Shown: positions 16,681 through 26,123 of the stretch, piece by piece
Layout of the letters: each line of letters begins with the position of its first letter
How positions within the stretch are numbered: position 1 is the stretch's first letter
Origin: Clostridium sp. C105KSO13
GTDB lineage: Bacteria > Bacillota > Clostridia > Lachnospirales > Lachnospiraceae
Reading direction: 5' to 3'
Length of the DNA: 64,000 nt
Assembly: GCF_001517425.1 (NCBI RefSeq)
Contig: NZ_FBWL01000168.1
Coordinates: 80,138-144,137, forward strand
The notes under the pieces: model-generated
What the model was told of the DNA's origin: nothing
Seen by the model: the letters and a program-made list of their open reading frames with translations, nothing else
Databases searched by the model: none
Translations under genes and position numbers: made by a program

Positions 16681-16755
16681 ATGAGGGATGTCCCATGAAA
16701 GCTTGCTTTCTAAGGAATATTTCTCAACATTTCACATAGGGGAGGAGACGGTAAG

Positions 16756-17454
16756 ATGAACATCCAGGGCTTACAAAAGCTTACACTGCTGGACTATCCA
16801 GAAAAGGTGGCATGCACAATTTTCACAGCAGGCTGCAATTTCCGATGCCCCTTTTGCCACAATGCATCGCTTGTGACAGAGATAGTCCCTCTTAACAGTA
16901 TACCGGAGGAGGAAGTTTTCAAATTTCTGCACAGACGTCAGGGGATTTTGGATGGGGTGTGCGTTACAGGAGGAGAGCCATTACTTCAGCCGGATATTGA
17001 GGAGTTCATCAAAAGAATAAAAGAACTCGGCTATGCAGTGAAACTGGACACAAATGGAAGCAACAGCGCACTTCTGCGTCGTTTGGCTGAACAGGATTTA
17101 TTAGATTATGTGGCTATGGATATTAAGAATGCTCCCGATAAATATGGGGAAACTATCGGAATAAATGAGTATAATCTGGAGAATATTCTGCAGAGTGTGG
17201 ATTTTCTGATGTCTGGTGTTGTACCTTATGAGTTCAGAACCACGGTGGTGAGAAAACTGCACAAAAGGGAAGATTTTGCGGCAATCGGAAGATGGATCAA
17301 AGGCGCCGAGAAGTATTATCTTCAAGGGTTTGTGGATTCGGGTGATTTGATTCATCCGGGCTTGCGCGGGTACACCAAAGAGATCATGGAACAGGCACTG
17401 GAAATTGTGAAAAAGAATATCCCAAATGCGAAATTGAGAGGAATAGAATCATGA
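16756..17454 (+). CDS. nrdG: Anaerobic ribonucleotide reductase activating protein (NrdG type)
   Basis: 232 residues, radical SAM with CX3CX2C at Cys27, Cys31 and Cys34 (AGCNFRCPFCHN) and the CVTGGEP SAM-binding motif. It matches the longer NrdG group that activates class III ribonucleotide reductases. Its target is probably the NrdD encoded about 8.7 kb downstream. GGGGAGGAG precedes the ATG. Its stop overlaps the start of the GH127 gene by ATGA, an unexpected coupling between DNA precursor metabolism and a glycosidase. Confidence 0.88.
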   Translation: MNIQGLQKLTLLDYPEKVACTIFTAGCNFRCPFCHNASLVTEIVPLNSIPEEEVFKFLHRRQGILDGVCVTGGEPLLQPDIEEFIKRIKELGYAVKLDTNGSNSALLRRLAEQDLLDYVAMDIKNAPDKYGETIGINEYNLENILQSVDFLMSGVVPYEFRTTVVRKLHKREDFAAIGRWIKGAEKYYLQGFVDSGDLIHPGLRGYTKEIMEQALEIVKKNIPNAKLRGIES

Positions 17455-19829
17455 GGCTGACAGACAAAGAAACAGTACAGATGGACCGGGAGGCCCTGTA
17501 CATTGGCAACCTGAATACCGTGAAAAGTGATCTGGCTCTTCCGGTGAAAGGAAAATATGGATCCTGCATCCGGTGGGAATCCGAACATGAACGTTACATA
17601 ACGCAGACAGGAAAAGTAACGAGACCATCTAGCGGCATGGGTAACCGTACTGTAAAACTTACGGCCTTTTTTACTTGCGGAAGTGCGGAAGAAAAGCGGG
17701 AATTCAAAGTCACGCTTTTGGAGAACAAAAGTGAAGTGCATATTTTGGACGTATATCCAATCAACCTGAAAGGGCAGGCAAACGTAAGGTGTTACCTGCC
17801 CTTTTATGTACCTGTACGCACGGAAAACGGGTATTTTATGCATGAAGCTGTATGGGAATGTGGGAGGAGTTTTGAAAACAAGGAGGCAGGTATCTATAAG
17901 ATAGCGGGATATCTTAAAGACAGAAAGCAATGGAACAAAAACACCGGAAAGGAAGAAAACATTTCCGTAGAAGCATGTATACATCTTGAAGAGAATACCT
18001 TTGCAGAAAGAAGTACATCGGCTGCCGCAGTTTATACTGCTCCGGCCTTGCCAAAAGTGGTCAGTCTTGCCGATAATCAGGGCTGCAGCCAAGTGGTGCT
18101 GTCGGGCAGAAACGAGTTTTTCGGGGCACAGACCCGTATGCTCACGTTTCTGCTTGGAACAGATGATGACCAGATGCTTTATAATTTTCGCAGGGAAGCA
18201 GGACTTGATACGCAAGGTGCCTCTCCTATGACGGGCTGGGATTCTCCTGACGGTCTTCTGCGGGGGCATACCACAGGGCACTATTTGTCCGCTCTGGCTC
18301 TGTGTTTTCACGCCACAGGTGAACCCCGTATTCTCGAGAAAGCGCGTTATATGGTGAAGAGTCTGGAGCAGTGCCAGAAGGCACTGGCGGAGGAAAGAGG
18401 GTATTCGCCCGGCTTTTTGAGTGCCTATTCGGAGGAACAGTTCGATCTTTTGGAAACATATACCCCATACCCTGAAATATGGGCACCCTACTACACTCTG
18501 CATAAAATTCTTGCAGGTCTGCTGGACTGTGAAAAATGGGCGGAAATAAAAGATGCGCTGGAGATAGCAGATAAAATAGGCGAATGGATCTTTCGGCGCC
18601 TGAGCAAACTAAATCCAGGGCAGAGAATGGCGATGTGGAGCATCTATATTGCCGGGGAATTTGGTGGAATCAACGAGAGCCTGGCGGAATTATATTTGAG
18701 AACCGGAAAGAAAATCTATCTGCAGTCGGCAAAAATGTTTGACAATGACCGTCTGTTCCTGCCTATGGAGATGAAAATAGATGCACTTGACAAAATGCAC
18801 GCAAACCAGCATATTCCCCAGATTATTGGTGCGATAAAGATCTATGAGGCATCGGGTGCAGAAAAGTATTATGACATTGCAAAATATTTCTGGAAGTCGG
18901 TCACAACGGGACACTGCTATGTAATCGGAGGAACAGGTGAGACAGAAATGTTTCACGGAAGGGATAAGATAGGAGCGTACCTGACGGAGAACACTGCAGA
19001 GAGCTGTGCATCCTACAACATGCTGAAGCTGACAAAAATGTTGTATCAGTATGAACCACTTGCCTCGTACATGGACTATTATGAGCGGACTATGCAAAAC
19101 CATATCCTGGCTTCACTGGACAAGGAGACAAGCGGAGAAACAGTTTATTTCCTGCCACTGGGACCTGGATTTTCAAAAAAGTTTGAGAGAGAAAATTCGT
19201 GCTGCCACGGTACCGGAATGGAGAACCATTTTAAATATATCGATTCTATTTACTATAGGGACTGTGACACTCTGTATGTAAATCTTTTCCTTGAATCCAG
19301 TGCATACTGGCAGGAAAAGAAAATTACAGTGACACAGACTGTCCAGGAAGAACACCCGGGTGAAATCGTTCTATGCCTTTGCCGTGAAAAGCAGACGTCC
19401 GAAAACGGAAAATGGAACTTCAAGATCAGACAGCCTTACTGGTGTGCGGGGCCGCCGGAGGTGTATATAGCCGGAGAAAGAAAAGCATGTCACAGGCAGG
19501 ATGACGGATACCTGAAACTTGCATTGAAAGAGAATGAATGGGATGAGGAGAATGAAATTTCCGTCAGGATTCATTTTCCGTGCAGACTGCGGCTGGAGTG
19601 TACGCCCGATAATGCTGAACTTGTGGCTTTGGCTTATGGCCCTTATATATTGGCAGCAATTTCCGAACAAAGGGAATATCTGCATATACCTCTTTGTGAA
19701 GACACTCTGGAGGAGACGATTGTCCGGGAAGAAAATTCACTTGTTTTTCGATACAAGACACTGCAGTTTATACCCTTATATCAAATTTCAGAGGAGTCCT
19801 ACCACGTTTACTTTTCAACAGCTGATTAG
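17451..19829 (+). CDS. GH127 family beta-L-arabinofuranosidase-like protein (DUF1680)
   Basis: 792 residues. The N-terminus (about 20-95) reads as an atrophied Ig-like (aBig) domain. The DUF1680/GH127 catalytic (alpha/alpha)6 barrel follows (GHTTGHYLSALAL near 270). The Zn-thiolate site expected for GH127 is visible: Glu517 and Cys519 in ESCASYN, and the Cys584-Cys585 pair in NSCCHGTG, one of which is the nucleophile. Family enzymes remove beta-L-arabinofuranose from plant glycans. No signal peptide is seen, so it is probably cytoplasmic. It starts inside the nrdG stop codon. The exact substrate is uncertain. Confidence 0.85.
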   Translation: MRLTDKETVQMDREALYIGNLNTVKSDLALPVKGKYGSCIRWESEHERYITQTGKVTRPSSGMGNRTVKLTAFFTCGSAEEKREFKVTLLENKSEVHILDVYPINLKGQANVRCYLPFYVPVRTENGYFMHEAVWECGRSFENKEAGIYKIAGYLKDRKQWNKNTGKEENISVEACIHLEENTFAERSTSAAAVYTAPALPKVVSLADNQGCSQVVLSGRNEFFGAQTRMLTFLLGTDDDQMLYNFRREAGLDTQGASPMTGWDSPDGLLRGHTTGHYLSALALCFHATGEPRILEKARYMVKSLEQCQKALAEERGYSPGFLSAYSEEQFDLLETYTPYPEIWAPYYTLHKILAGLLDCEKWAEIKDALEIADKIGEWIFRRLSKLNPGQRMAMWSIYIAGEFGGINESLAELYLRTGKKIYLQSAKMFDNDRLFLPMEMKIDALDKMHANQHIPQIIGAIKIYEASGAEKYYDIAKYFWKSVTTGHCYVIGGTGETEMFHGRDKIGAYLTENTAESCASYNMLKLTKMLYQYEPLASYMDYYERTMQNHILASLDKETSGETVYFLPLGPGFSKKFERENSCCHGTGMENHFKYIDSIYYRDCDTLYVNLFLESSAYWQEKKITVTQTVQEEHPGEIVLCLCREKQTSENGKWNFKIRQPYWCAGPPEVYIAGERKACHRQDDGYLKLALKENEWDEENEISVRIHFPCRLRLECTPDNAELVALAYGPYILAAISEQREYLHIPLCEDTLEETIVREENSLVFRYKTLQFIPLYQISEESYHVYFSTAD

Positions 19830-20150
19830 ATGTAATTGCATAGTTGATAATTGTAGAATAAGCCCTTAGGGGAAAAACAGGATTGATAAATAATAAACGA
19901 GATGATATTATATATAAAAAGATTTATCATAAGCAAAGGTTATAAGCTTATAAATTTAACCAATAAATGAAAAACACACAAAAGATTAGGCAAAGGCCAA
20001 CATTTTATGGTACAATAAGAACTAAATATTTTTTGATGACTGCACACAGCATTCTTTGTGTGAAAGTTTTGATAGTTTTATAGGCCTTAAAGCGGGCTTA
20101 TTAAATTATAAAGGAATACCCCTATAATCGTAAAGAAAAGGAGAGATTTT
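19830..20150. promoter_or_regulatory. AT-rich intergenic region upstream of oppA
   Basis: About 320 bp without a gene. Two -10-like boxes face oppA: TACAAT at 20011-20016 and TATAAT at 20125-20130, the latter about 20 nt before the oppA ribosome binding site. Neither has a good -35. No terminator with a strong stem is evident after the GH127 gene. Confidence 0.35.
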
Positions 20151-21791
20151 ATGAAAAAGAAGATTCTTGCAATCCTAATGACTGCAACCTTTGTTGTAGG
20201 TCTTCTGGCAGGATGTTCCACACCGACATCATCTGTAGAAGACAAAGACAAAAAGTCTGACAGTACCGGCACCGGAAACATCCTTCGGTATCCAGTAACG
20301 GCAGAGCCGCCCACGCTGGACCCGCAGCTGGCTAATTCTATTCCAAGCGCTACGGTGTGTTATCACCTTTTTGACAACCTTATGAGAAATGACAGCGGTG
20401 ATGTAAAACCGGCAGCTGCCGAGTCCTATAAGATGTCAGATGACGGACTTACATACACTTTCAAACTGAGGGAAAGTTACTGGAGCGACGGCGAAAAGGT
20501 TAAGGCCCAGGACTTCGTATATGGGATGCAGCGCCTGGAGGATCCCGCAACAGCCAGCGAATATGCATTTGCCGGGATGATTATAAAAAATGCCTCTAAG
20601 GTCAATACAGGAGAGCTGCCGGTCGACGAACTGGGCGTTTCTGCACCGGATGATTCTACGGTTGTCATTACACTGGAACGCCCGGCATCCTATTTTCTGG
20701 CCATGCTTTCCGGGGCTTCTTTTGCCCCTACCCGCAAGGATATAGTTGAGAAATACGGAAAAGACTTTGCGGCTGAGCCGGAAAAGAATGTATACAACGG
20801 ACCTTTTAAAATAGCAAAATGGTCACACGGAGACAGAATCACACTGGCGAAGAACGATAAGTACTGGGATGCAGACAGTGTAAAACTGGACGGAGCAGAG
20901 GTTATTACAGTGCAGGACAGAGCTACTTCAGTTGCCATGTTTGATGCAGGCGATCTTGACATTGCAGATGTACCGTCAACTTTAAGTGCTAATTACAAAG
21001 ATAAGACAATTTCATATTATGACGGATCTAATGACTATATTATGATGAATCAGTCAGAGGGCAGCCCACTGGCAAGCAAGAACCTGAGGCTTGCAATCAA
21101 CTTTGCCCTGGACCGTGAGAATTATGTGAAATTGTCCCACGAGGGAATCTACGCACCGAATACTCGTTTTGTACTTCCTCAGGTAAACGGCGTGGACGGC
21201 GAATATGGCGACGAGTATCCATATGAGGCATTCCCACTCAACGGAGATAAAGATAAGGCAAATGAATACCTTCAGGCGGCATTGCCCGAACTGGGTGCAT
21301 CTTCTCCGGCAGATGTTCAGCTGGAACTGCTGACAGGTGATACAGAGGAAACTAAGAAGGAAGTGGAAGTTATTCAGGCACAGCTTCAGGATGCTCTGGG
21401 AATTAAGGTGAATATTAAACAAGTGCCGTACAAACAGAGACTCCAGATGGAAGCGGAGCAGGATTACCAGATGGTTGTGACAGGCTGGGTACCGGATTAT
21501 CCGGATCCATACTCTTATCTGGAACTGTGGACCACCGATTCTACATATAATCATGCAGGATATTCCAGTGAAGAGTATGATAAAGACATTGAATTATCCA
21601 ACACCTCGACAGATCCTAAGGAAAGAATGGATGCTCTTTTTGACGCAGAAAAGACTTTCTGTGATGATGGTGTTGTAGCGCCTTTGCAGCTGCGTCAGAT
21701 TGAACTGCTGAAGAACGAGAAACTCAAAGACTTTAAAACTTATTTCGTAGGACTTAACTATAACTTTGTACATGCATATTTTGAAGACTAA
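20151..21791 (+). CDS. oppA: Oligopeptide ABC transporter, substrate-binding lipoprotein
   Basis: 546 residues. The signal peptide ends in the lipobox LLAGC (Cys near 22), followed by a Ser/Thr/Lys-rich linker. The SBP_bac_5 fold is clear from RYPVTAEPPTLDPQLA near the start, the LTYTFKLRESYWSDG motif and the late PDYPDPYSYLELW segment. It captures peptides outside the membrane for OppBCDF. AAGGAGAG precedes the ATG. It is separated from oppB by a strong hairpin, which would allow higher expression of the binding protein than of the permease. Confidence 0.93.
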   Translation: MKKKILAILMTATFVVGLLAGCSTPTSSVEDKDKKSDSTGTGNILRYPVTAEPPTLDPQLANSIPSATVCYHLFDNLMRNDSGDVKPAAAESYKMSDDGLTYTFKLRESYWSDGEKVKAQDFVYGMQRLEDPATASEYAFAGMIIKNASKVNTGELPVDELGVSAPDDSTVVITLERPASYFLAMLSGASFAPTRKDIVEKYGKDFAAEPEKNVYNGPFKIAKWSHGDRITLAKNDKYWDADSVKLDGAEVITVQDRATSVAMFDAGDLDIADVPSTLSANYKDKTISYYDGSNDYIMMNQSEGSPLASKNLRLAINFALDRENYVKLSHEGIYAPNTRFVLPQVNGVDGEYGDEYPYEAFPLNGDKDKANEYLQAALPELGASSPADVQLELLTGDTEETKKEVEVIQAQLQDALGIKVNIKQVPYKQRLQMEAEQDYQMVVTGWVPDYPDPYSYLELWTTDSTYNHAGYSSEEYDKDIELSNTSTDPKERMDALFDAEKTFCDDGVVAPLQLRQIELLKNEKLKDFKTYFVGLNYNFVHAYFED

Positions 21792-21816
21792 ATCAGTAGA
21801 AGATCTGTAAGTGAAT

Positions 21817-21846
21817 GCAAGACGGCAGTGACCACTGCCGTCTTGC
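21817..21846 (+). terminator. Intercistronic hairpin between oppA and oppB
   Basis: GCAAGACGGCAGTG and its complement form a perfect 14-bp stem with only a 2-nt loop. No T-run follows, so it is more likely a partial terminator or mRNA-stabilising hairpin than a full stop. Confidence 0.7.
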
Positions 21847-21923
21847 TACAATTGCAGGATCAATATACCGCAATACATGTAATACTCACCGAATATAAGT
21901 ATATATTCCACTAACAAGGAGGA

Positions 21924-21983
21924 CAGAAATATTTATAAATAGGCATTGCAGCTTGCTTGACAAGGGCTATTTATAAATATTTC
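21924..21983. repeat. 18-bp inverted repeat, MITE-like
   Basis: Arms beginning AGAAATATTTATAAATAG at 21924 and ending at 21983 are perfectly complementary over 18 bp, with a 24-nt loop. The A/T-rich arms and the position right after an unused GGAGG suggest an inserted palindromic element. Confidence 0.7.
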
Positions 21984-22103
21984 TATTCGGCGCTTAGCCG
22001 AAGTGAGATGCAGTGAAGTTGAATCGAGCTGGACCTTTTCTACACCTTGAAATGAACGTACTTATATTCAGTGAAAGAGAAGAGAAAGAAAGGAAATACG
22101 GCT

Positions 22104-23024
22104 ATGAGAAAATACATTTTAAAAAGACTTGGAATGTCAGTGGTTACAATTCTTTTGCTGATTACAGTTGTCTTTTTTCTGGTCAGATTAATGCCCGGAG
22201 ATCCATTCAGCAACGGGAAAATGACGCCGGAGATACAGGCCAATATGGAAGCATACTATGGATTTGACAAACCGCTCCCGGTACAATATCTGACTTATCT
22301 GAAGAACCTGGTTCACGGGGATCTGGGATATTCAATGAAGTACACTAACCGTACGGTTATTGATACAATTAAAGGTTCTTTCCCTTATTCTTTCGATCTG
22401 GGAATAAGAGCATTGGTAATGTCTATTTCCTTTGGATTGGTACTGGGCATCTTTGCAGCTCTAAACAGAGGAAAGAAGCTGGACTTTGTCTGTATACTGA
22501 TAGCAATTATAGGTACTTCTGTTCCCGATTTTATTATGGGATCCATACTACAATATTTCTTTGGTATCAGATGGGGGCTGCTTCCGGTTGCCCAATATCT
22601 GGGCTTTAGCCACACGATTTTACCGTCCATTGCAATTGGATTTTATACTTTGGCCAGTGTGTCCAGGCTTATGAGAGCCAGCATGCTGGAGGTTGTGGAG
22701 CAGGATTATATAAAGACTGCGAAGGCCAAAGGCTTGTCCAGATTCAGAATTACCTGGAAACATCAAATCAGAAATGCCATTATGCCGGTTATCACCATAC
22801 TTGGCCCCCTCGTGGCGGCAGTACTGACAGGAACCTTTGTAATTGAGTCTCTGTTTGCAATCCCTGGAATGGGCAAGTACTACGTAGAAAGTGTGCAGAT
22901 GCAGGACTATACAATGATACTTGGTATGACAGTTTTCTACGGGGCTTTTCTGGTTATTGCCAATATGATCGTAGATATCCTGTATGGCTTTGTTGACCCG
23001 AGAGTGCGTCTTGCAGGAAAGTAG
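22104..23024 (+). CDS. oppB: Oligopeptide ABC transporter permease OppB
   Basis: 306 residues with six membrane helices and the binding-protein-dependent transport signature in the loop around ARAKGLSRFR-like sequence (KTAKAKGLSRFRITWKHQ). It forms the membrane channel with OppC. Frame-open sequence extends 11 codons upstream, but AAGGA before ATG 22104 and the family N-terminus MRKYILKRL favour this start. Confidence 0.93.
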   Translation: MRKYILKRLGMSVVTILLLITVVFFLVRLMPGDPFSNGKMTPEIQANMEAYYGFDKPLPVQYLTYLKNLVHGDLGYSMKYTNRTVIDTIKGSFPYSFDLGIRALVMSISFGLVLGIFAALNRGKKLDFVCILIAIIGTSVPDFIMGSILQYFFGIRWGLLPVAQYLGFSHTILPSIAIGFYTLASVSRLMRASMLEVVEQDYIKTAKAKGLSRFRITWKHQIRNAIMPVITILGPLVAAVLTGTFVIESLFAIPGMGKYYVESVQMQDYTMILGMTVFYGAFLVIANMIVDILYGFVDPRVRLAGK

Positions 23025-23035
23025 GTGGAGATAAA

Positions 23036-23959
23036 ATGGAGACAATTTCAAAAGACAAATTCAAGGTAATAGGAAAGAACACTGAGCGCATGGAATCCAT
23101 ATCGAGGCCGAATCTGTCCTACTGGCAGGATGCGTGGAGAAGAATCCGCCAAAATAAAGTGGCTTTTATCTCGCTAATGCTAGTTGCAATTTATGTGATT
23201 CTGGCCATTTTTGCTCCTATTTTGAGCAGCCATAATATGGCCGCCCAGGATGCGGATGCCATGAACCAGTTTATCACAAAAGATCACTGGTTTGGAACAG
23301 ACGGTCTGGGCAGAGATCTTTGGGTCCGTGTCTGGATGGGAGCTAGGGTTTCTCTTTCCATCGGTTTTATTGCAACAATAATTAATACAGTAATCGGTGC
23401 ATTGATCGGCGGTCTTGCAGGCTATTACGGCGGCAGAGTTGACATGATTATTATGAGAATCGTCGATGTCATCTATGGAATTCCCAGTTTGATTGTAACT
23501 ATCCTTGTGATGGTAGTCTTAGGGGCCGGAATTCAGAGCCTGATCATAGCCATGATTATTGTGGGATGGATCGGAACCTGCCGTGTTGTCCGAGGAGAAG
23601 TTCTAAAACAAAAGGAACAGGATTTTGTGGCAGCGGCGAAAGTTCTGGGAGTTTCAAATCTTACAATCATTGTGAGACATATTTTGCCCAATATTATGGG
23701 GATTCTGATTACAAATCTGACCCTTGCAATTCCAAACGCAATATTCCAGGAAGCGTTTTTAAGTTACATCGGAATTGGCATTACTCCTCCTGACAGCAGC
23801 TGGGGAATTTTGGCCCGTGAAGGTACAAAGATGCTCAGAGTGGCGCCTCATGAGCTGTTTATTCCGGCATTCTTTATCTGTACTACAATGCTGGCGTTAA
23901 ACCTTCTTGGTGACGGACTTAGAGATGCATTTGACCCGAGACTTCGGGGATCGGAATAG
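23036..23959 (+). CDS. oppC: Oligopeptide ABC transporter permease OppC
   Basis: 307 residues. The OppC N-terminal helix region (SYWQDAWRRIRQNKVAFISL) is followed by five to six membrane helices and the EAA-type loop (VAAAKVLGVSNLTIIVRHILPN). GGTGGAG lies 7 nt before the ATG, and the gene is 11 nt after oppB. With OppB it forms the peptide translocation pore. Confidence 0.93.
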   Translation: METISKDKFKVIGKNTERMESISRPNLSYWQDAWRRIRQNKVAFISLMLVAIYVILAIFAPILSSHNMAAQDADAMNQFITKDHWFGTDGLGRDLWVRVWMGARVSLSIGFIATIINTVIGALIGGLAGYYGGRVDMIIMRIVDVIYGIPSLIVTILVMVVLGAGIQSLIIAMIIVGWIGTCRVVRGEVLKQKEQDFVAAAKVLGVSNLTIIVRHILPNIMGILITNLTLAIPNAIFQEAFLSYIGIGITPPDSSWGILAREGTKMLRVAPHELFIPAFFICTTMLALNLLGDGLRDAFDPRLRGSE

Positions 23960-23972
23960 GAGGAACGAATAG

Positions 23973-25004
23973 ATGAGCAAATTATTAGAACTGAACAATG
24001 TAACGTTCTCCTTTAGGACATATGGCGGCGTTGTACAGTCTGTGAGAGATGTAAGTTTTGATATCAATCAGGGAGAGATTGTAGGAGTGGTAGGAGAATC
24101 CGGCTGCGGAAAAAGTGTTACCTGCCAGTGTATCCTGCGTCTGAATCCGGAACCGCCCGGCTTTTTCAGTAAAGATTCTTCCATTAAATATAAGGGAGAA
24201 GAGCTGCTGATAAAGAGTGATAAGGCAATGAGAAAAATCCGGGGAAAAGAAATTAGCTTTATTTTTCAGGATCCCATGACTTCCCTGAACCCCACAATGA
24301 AAATCGGGAAGCAGATAGAGGAAATCTTTGCCTACGATAAAAGCCTAAGCAAAGAGGAGAAAAAACAGAAGGCACTGGACATTTTGTCTACAGTCGGGAT
24401 TTCAGATGCCCGGCGCAGATACGGCCAGTATCCCCATGAACTGAGCGGCGGTATGAAACAGCGTGTCATGATTGCCATGGCGCTGGTTGGGAATCCCAGT
24501 GTTGTAATAGCGGACGAGCCTACCACTTCGCTGGATGTGACTATCGAAGCGCAGATACTTGACCTTTTAAAAGAAATGAAAGAGAAATTCAACGTATCTA
24601 TTATCCTGATTACCCATGATTTGGGAGTTATTGCAAAACTATGTGACCGTGTTATGGTCATGTACGGCGGCAAGATCGTGGAGCGGGGTACAGTTGAAGA
24701 TATTTTTTATCGCACAAAGCATCCGTATACGACAGGGCTGTTAAAATCTATTGCAAGGCTGGATATGAAAAAGGGAGAAAAGCTGACCCCTATAGAAGGA
24801 ACTCCGCCGGATTTGTTTAATCCTCCTGCCGGCTGTCCCTTTGCTGCCCGGTGTGATTACTGTATGGAAATCTGTAATGAGACATTTCCGGAGGAGTATA
24901 AGATTACACAGGGGCATCACTCCTGCTGCTGGCTTCAGCATGAAGACGCACCGGAAGTGGAACTTGTATCCGGTGAGATAAAGGAGGAAGGAAATGGAGA
25001 ATAA
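23973..25004 (+). CDS. oppD: Oligopeptide ABC transporter ATP-binding protein OppD
   Basis: 343 residues. It has Walker A GESGCGKS near 40-47, the signature LSGGMKQRVMIAMAL, Walker B VVIADEPTT, and the oligopeptide-transporter C-terminal domain with cysteines (GCPFAARCDYC). The C-terminal cysteines of this group bind a [4Fe-4S] cluster in some homologues. AGGAGG precedes the ATG. It overlaps oppF by 11 nt. Confidence 0.94.
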   Translation: MSKLLELNNVTFSFRTYGGVVQSVRDVSFDINQGEIVGVVGESGCGKSVTCQCILRLNPEPPGFFSKDSSIKYKGEELLIKSDKAMRKIRGKEISFIFQDPMTSLNPTMKIGKQIEEIFAYDKSLSKEEKKQKALDILSTVGISDARRRYGQYPHELSGGMKQRVMIAMALVGNPSVVIADEPTTSLDVTIEAQILDLLKEMKEKFNVSIILITHDLGVIAKLCDRVMVMYGGKIVERGTVEDIFYRTKHPYTTGLLKSIARLDMKKGEKLTPIEGTPPDLFNPPAGCPFAARCDYCMEICNETFPEEYKITQGHHSCCWLQHEDAPEVELVSGEIKEEGNGE

Positions 25005-25959
25005 CAGAGAACCGCTGGTACGTGTGGACCGGCTGAGTAAAGATTTTAAAATATCAATGAATGAAACCCTCAAAGCGGTGGCAGATGTTTCTTTCGATAT
25101 ATATAAAGGAGAGACAGTTGGCCTTGTAGGAGAATCCGGCTGCGGAAAGTCTACCACAGGCAGATGTCTGGTTAAGCTGTATGAACCTACAGCAGGCCAT
25201 GTGTACTATGAAGGTAAGGATATTATGCAGTACACAAAGGAAGAACATAAGGATTTCTGCAAAAATGTTCAGATGATTTTTCAGAACCCATATTCCTCCT
25301 TGAATCCGAGAATGACGGTAAAGGATATTGTGGGAGAAGGAATCCATCTGCATACGAAACTGAGAAACAAAGATGTGGATGCAAAGGTACAGGAACTGCT
25401 GGAAAAAGTAGGCTTAGGAAGAGAGCATATGTCCAGGTTTTCCCACGAATTCAGCGGCGGTCAGAGACAGCGCATCGGAATTGCAAGGGCGTTGGCAGTG
25501 GACCCCCAGTTTCTTGTGTGTGACGAGCCAATTTCTGCTTTGGACGTGTCTATTCAGGCTCAGGTAATCAATATGCTGAAAAACCTGCAGGAGGATATGG
25601 GACTGACCTATCTGTTTATCGCCCACGATTTGAGTGTTGTGAAATATATTTCGGACAAGGTGGTTGTTATGTACCTGGGGACGATTGTGGAATCTGCCGA
25701 TTCAGATACATTATATAAAAATCCGCAGCACCCTTATACGAAAGCACTGCTTTCAGCTATACCGGTAGCAGATCCTGCAAAGGCAAAGGAAAGTCAGAGA
25801 ATTGCCATAACCGGTGAGATACCCAGTCCCATTAATCCAAAAGACTGCTGCAGATTTGCAGGTCGTTGTCCTTATGCGATGGACAAGTGCAGGGAACATA
25901 TGCCGGAGCTTAAAGAGATAGAACCGGGACATAAAACAGCATGCTTTTTATGTGAATAA
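24994..25959 (+). CDS. oppF: Oligopeptide ABC transporter ATP-binding protein OppF
   Basis: 321 residues with Walker A GESGCGKST, signature FSGGQRQRIGIARAL, Walker B FLVCDEPISALD, and the C-terminal oligo_HPY domain with CRFAGRCPYAMDKC. It pairs with OppD to energise peptide import. AAGGAGG lies just before the ATG inside the oppD end. It is the last gene of the transporter operon. Confidence 0.94.
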   Translation: MENNREPLVRVDRLSKDFKISMNETLKAVADVSFDIYKGETVGLVGESGCGKSTTGRCLVKLYEPTAGHVYYEGKDIMQYTKEEHKDFCKNVQMIFQNPYSSLNPRMTVKDIVGEGIHLHTKLRNKDVDAKVQELLEKVGLGREHMSRFSHEFSGGQRQRIGIARALAVDPQFLVCDEPISALDVSIQAQVINMLKNLQEDMGLTYLFIAHDLSVVKYISDKVVVMYLGTIVESADSDTLYKNPQHPYTKALLSAIPVADPAKAKESQRIAITGEIPSPINPKDCCRFAGRCPYAMDKCREHMPELKEIEPGHKTACFLCE

Positions 25960-25992
25960 AGCAGCCAGTGTATTTCTGAATGGCTACAAAAT

Positions 25993-26084
25993 AACAAAGG
26001 ACAACAATATGTAGGATGTGAATGAAAAAAACAAACTATATATTGTTGTCCTTTGTTGACAAGCCCAAAGTATGATGATAAAAT
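25993..26084 (+). promoter_or_regulatory. nrdD promoter with two NrdR boxes
   Basis: The promoter is TTGACA (26056-26061), 17 nt, TAAAAT (26079-26084). Upstream lie two 16-bp sites matching the NrdR consensus core C-w-A-t-A-T-a-T-w-G: 26002-26017 (core CAATATGTAG) and 26033-26048 (core CTATATATTG). Their centres are 31 bp apart, the spacing expected for NrdR. A perfect 18-bp inverted repeat (25993-26010 and 26040-26057) encloses the region and may also serve as the oppF terminator. Confidence 0.8.
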
Positions 26085-26123
26085 ATCTGTAAAATATTAG
26101 TAAAGGAAGGGGCAATTTATCAT

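Larger units (their letters stand above)
21792..22103 (+). other. oppA-oppB gap with inverted repeat and stranded ribosome binding site
   Basis: Besides the oppA hairpin, this 312-bp gap holds AAGGAGGAC at 21915-21923 with no start codon after it. An 18-bp perfect inverted repeat (21924-21941 and 21966-21983) and a second hairpin, TTCGGC/GCCGAA (21985-22001), follow directly. The real oppB ribosome binding site is about 170 nt further on. Confidence 0.6.
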
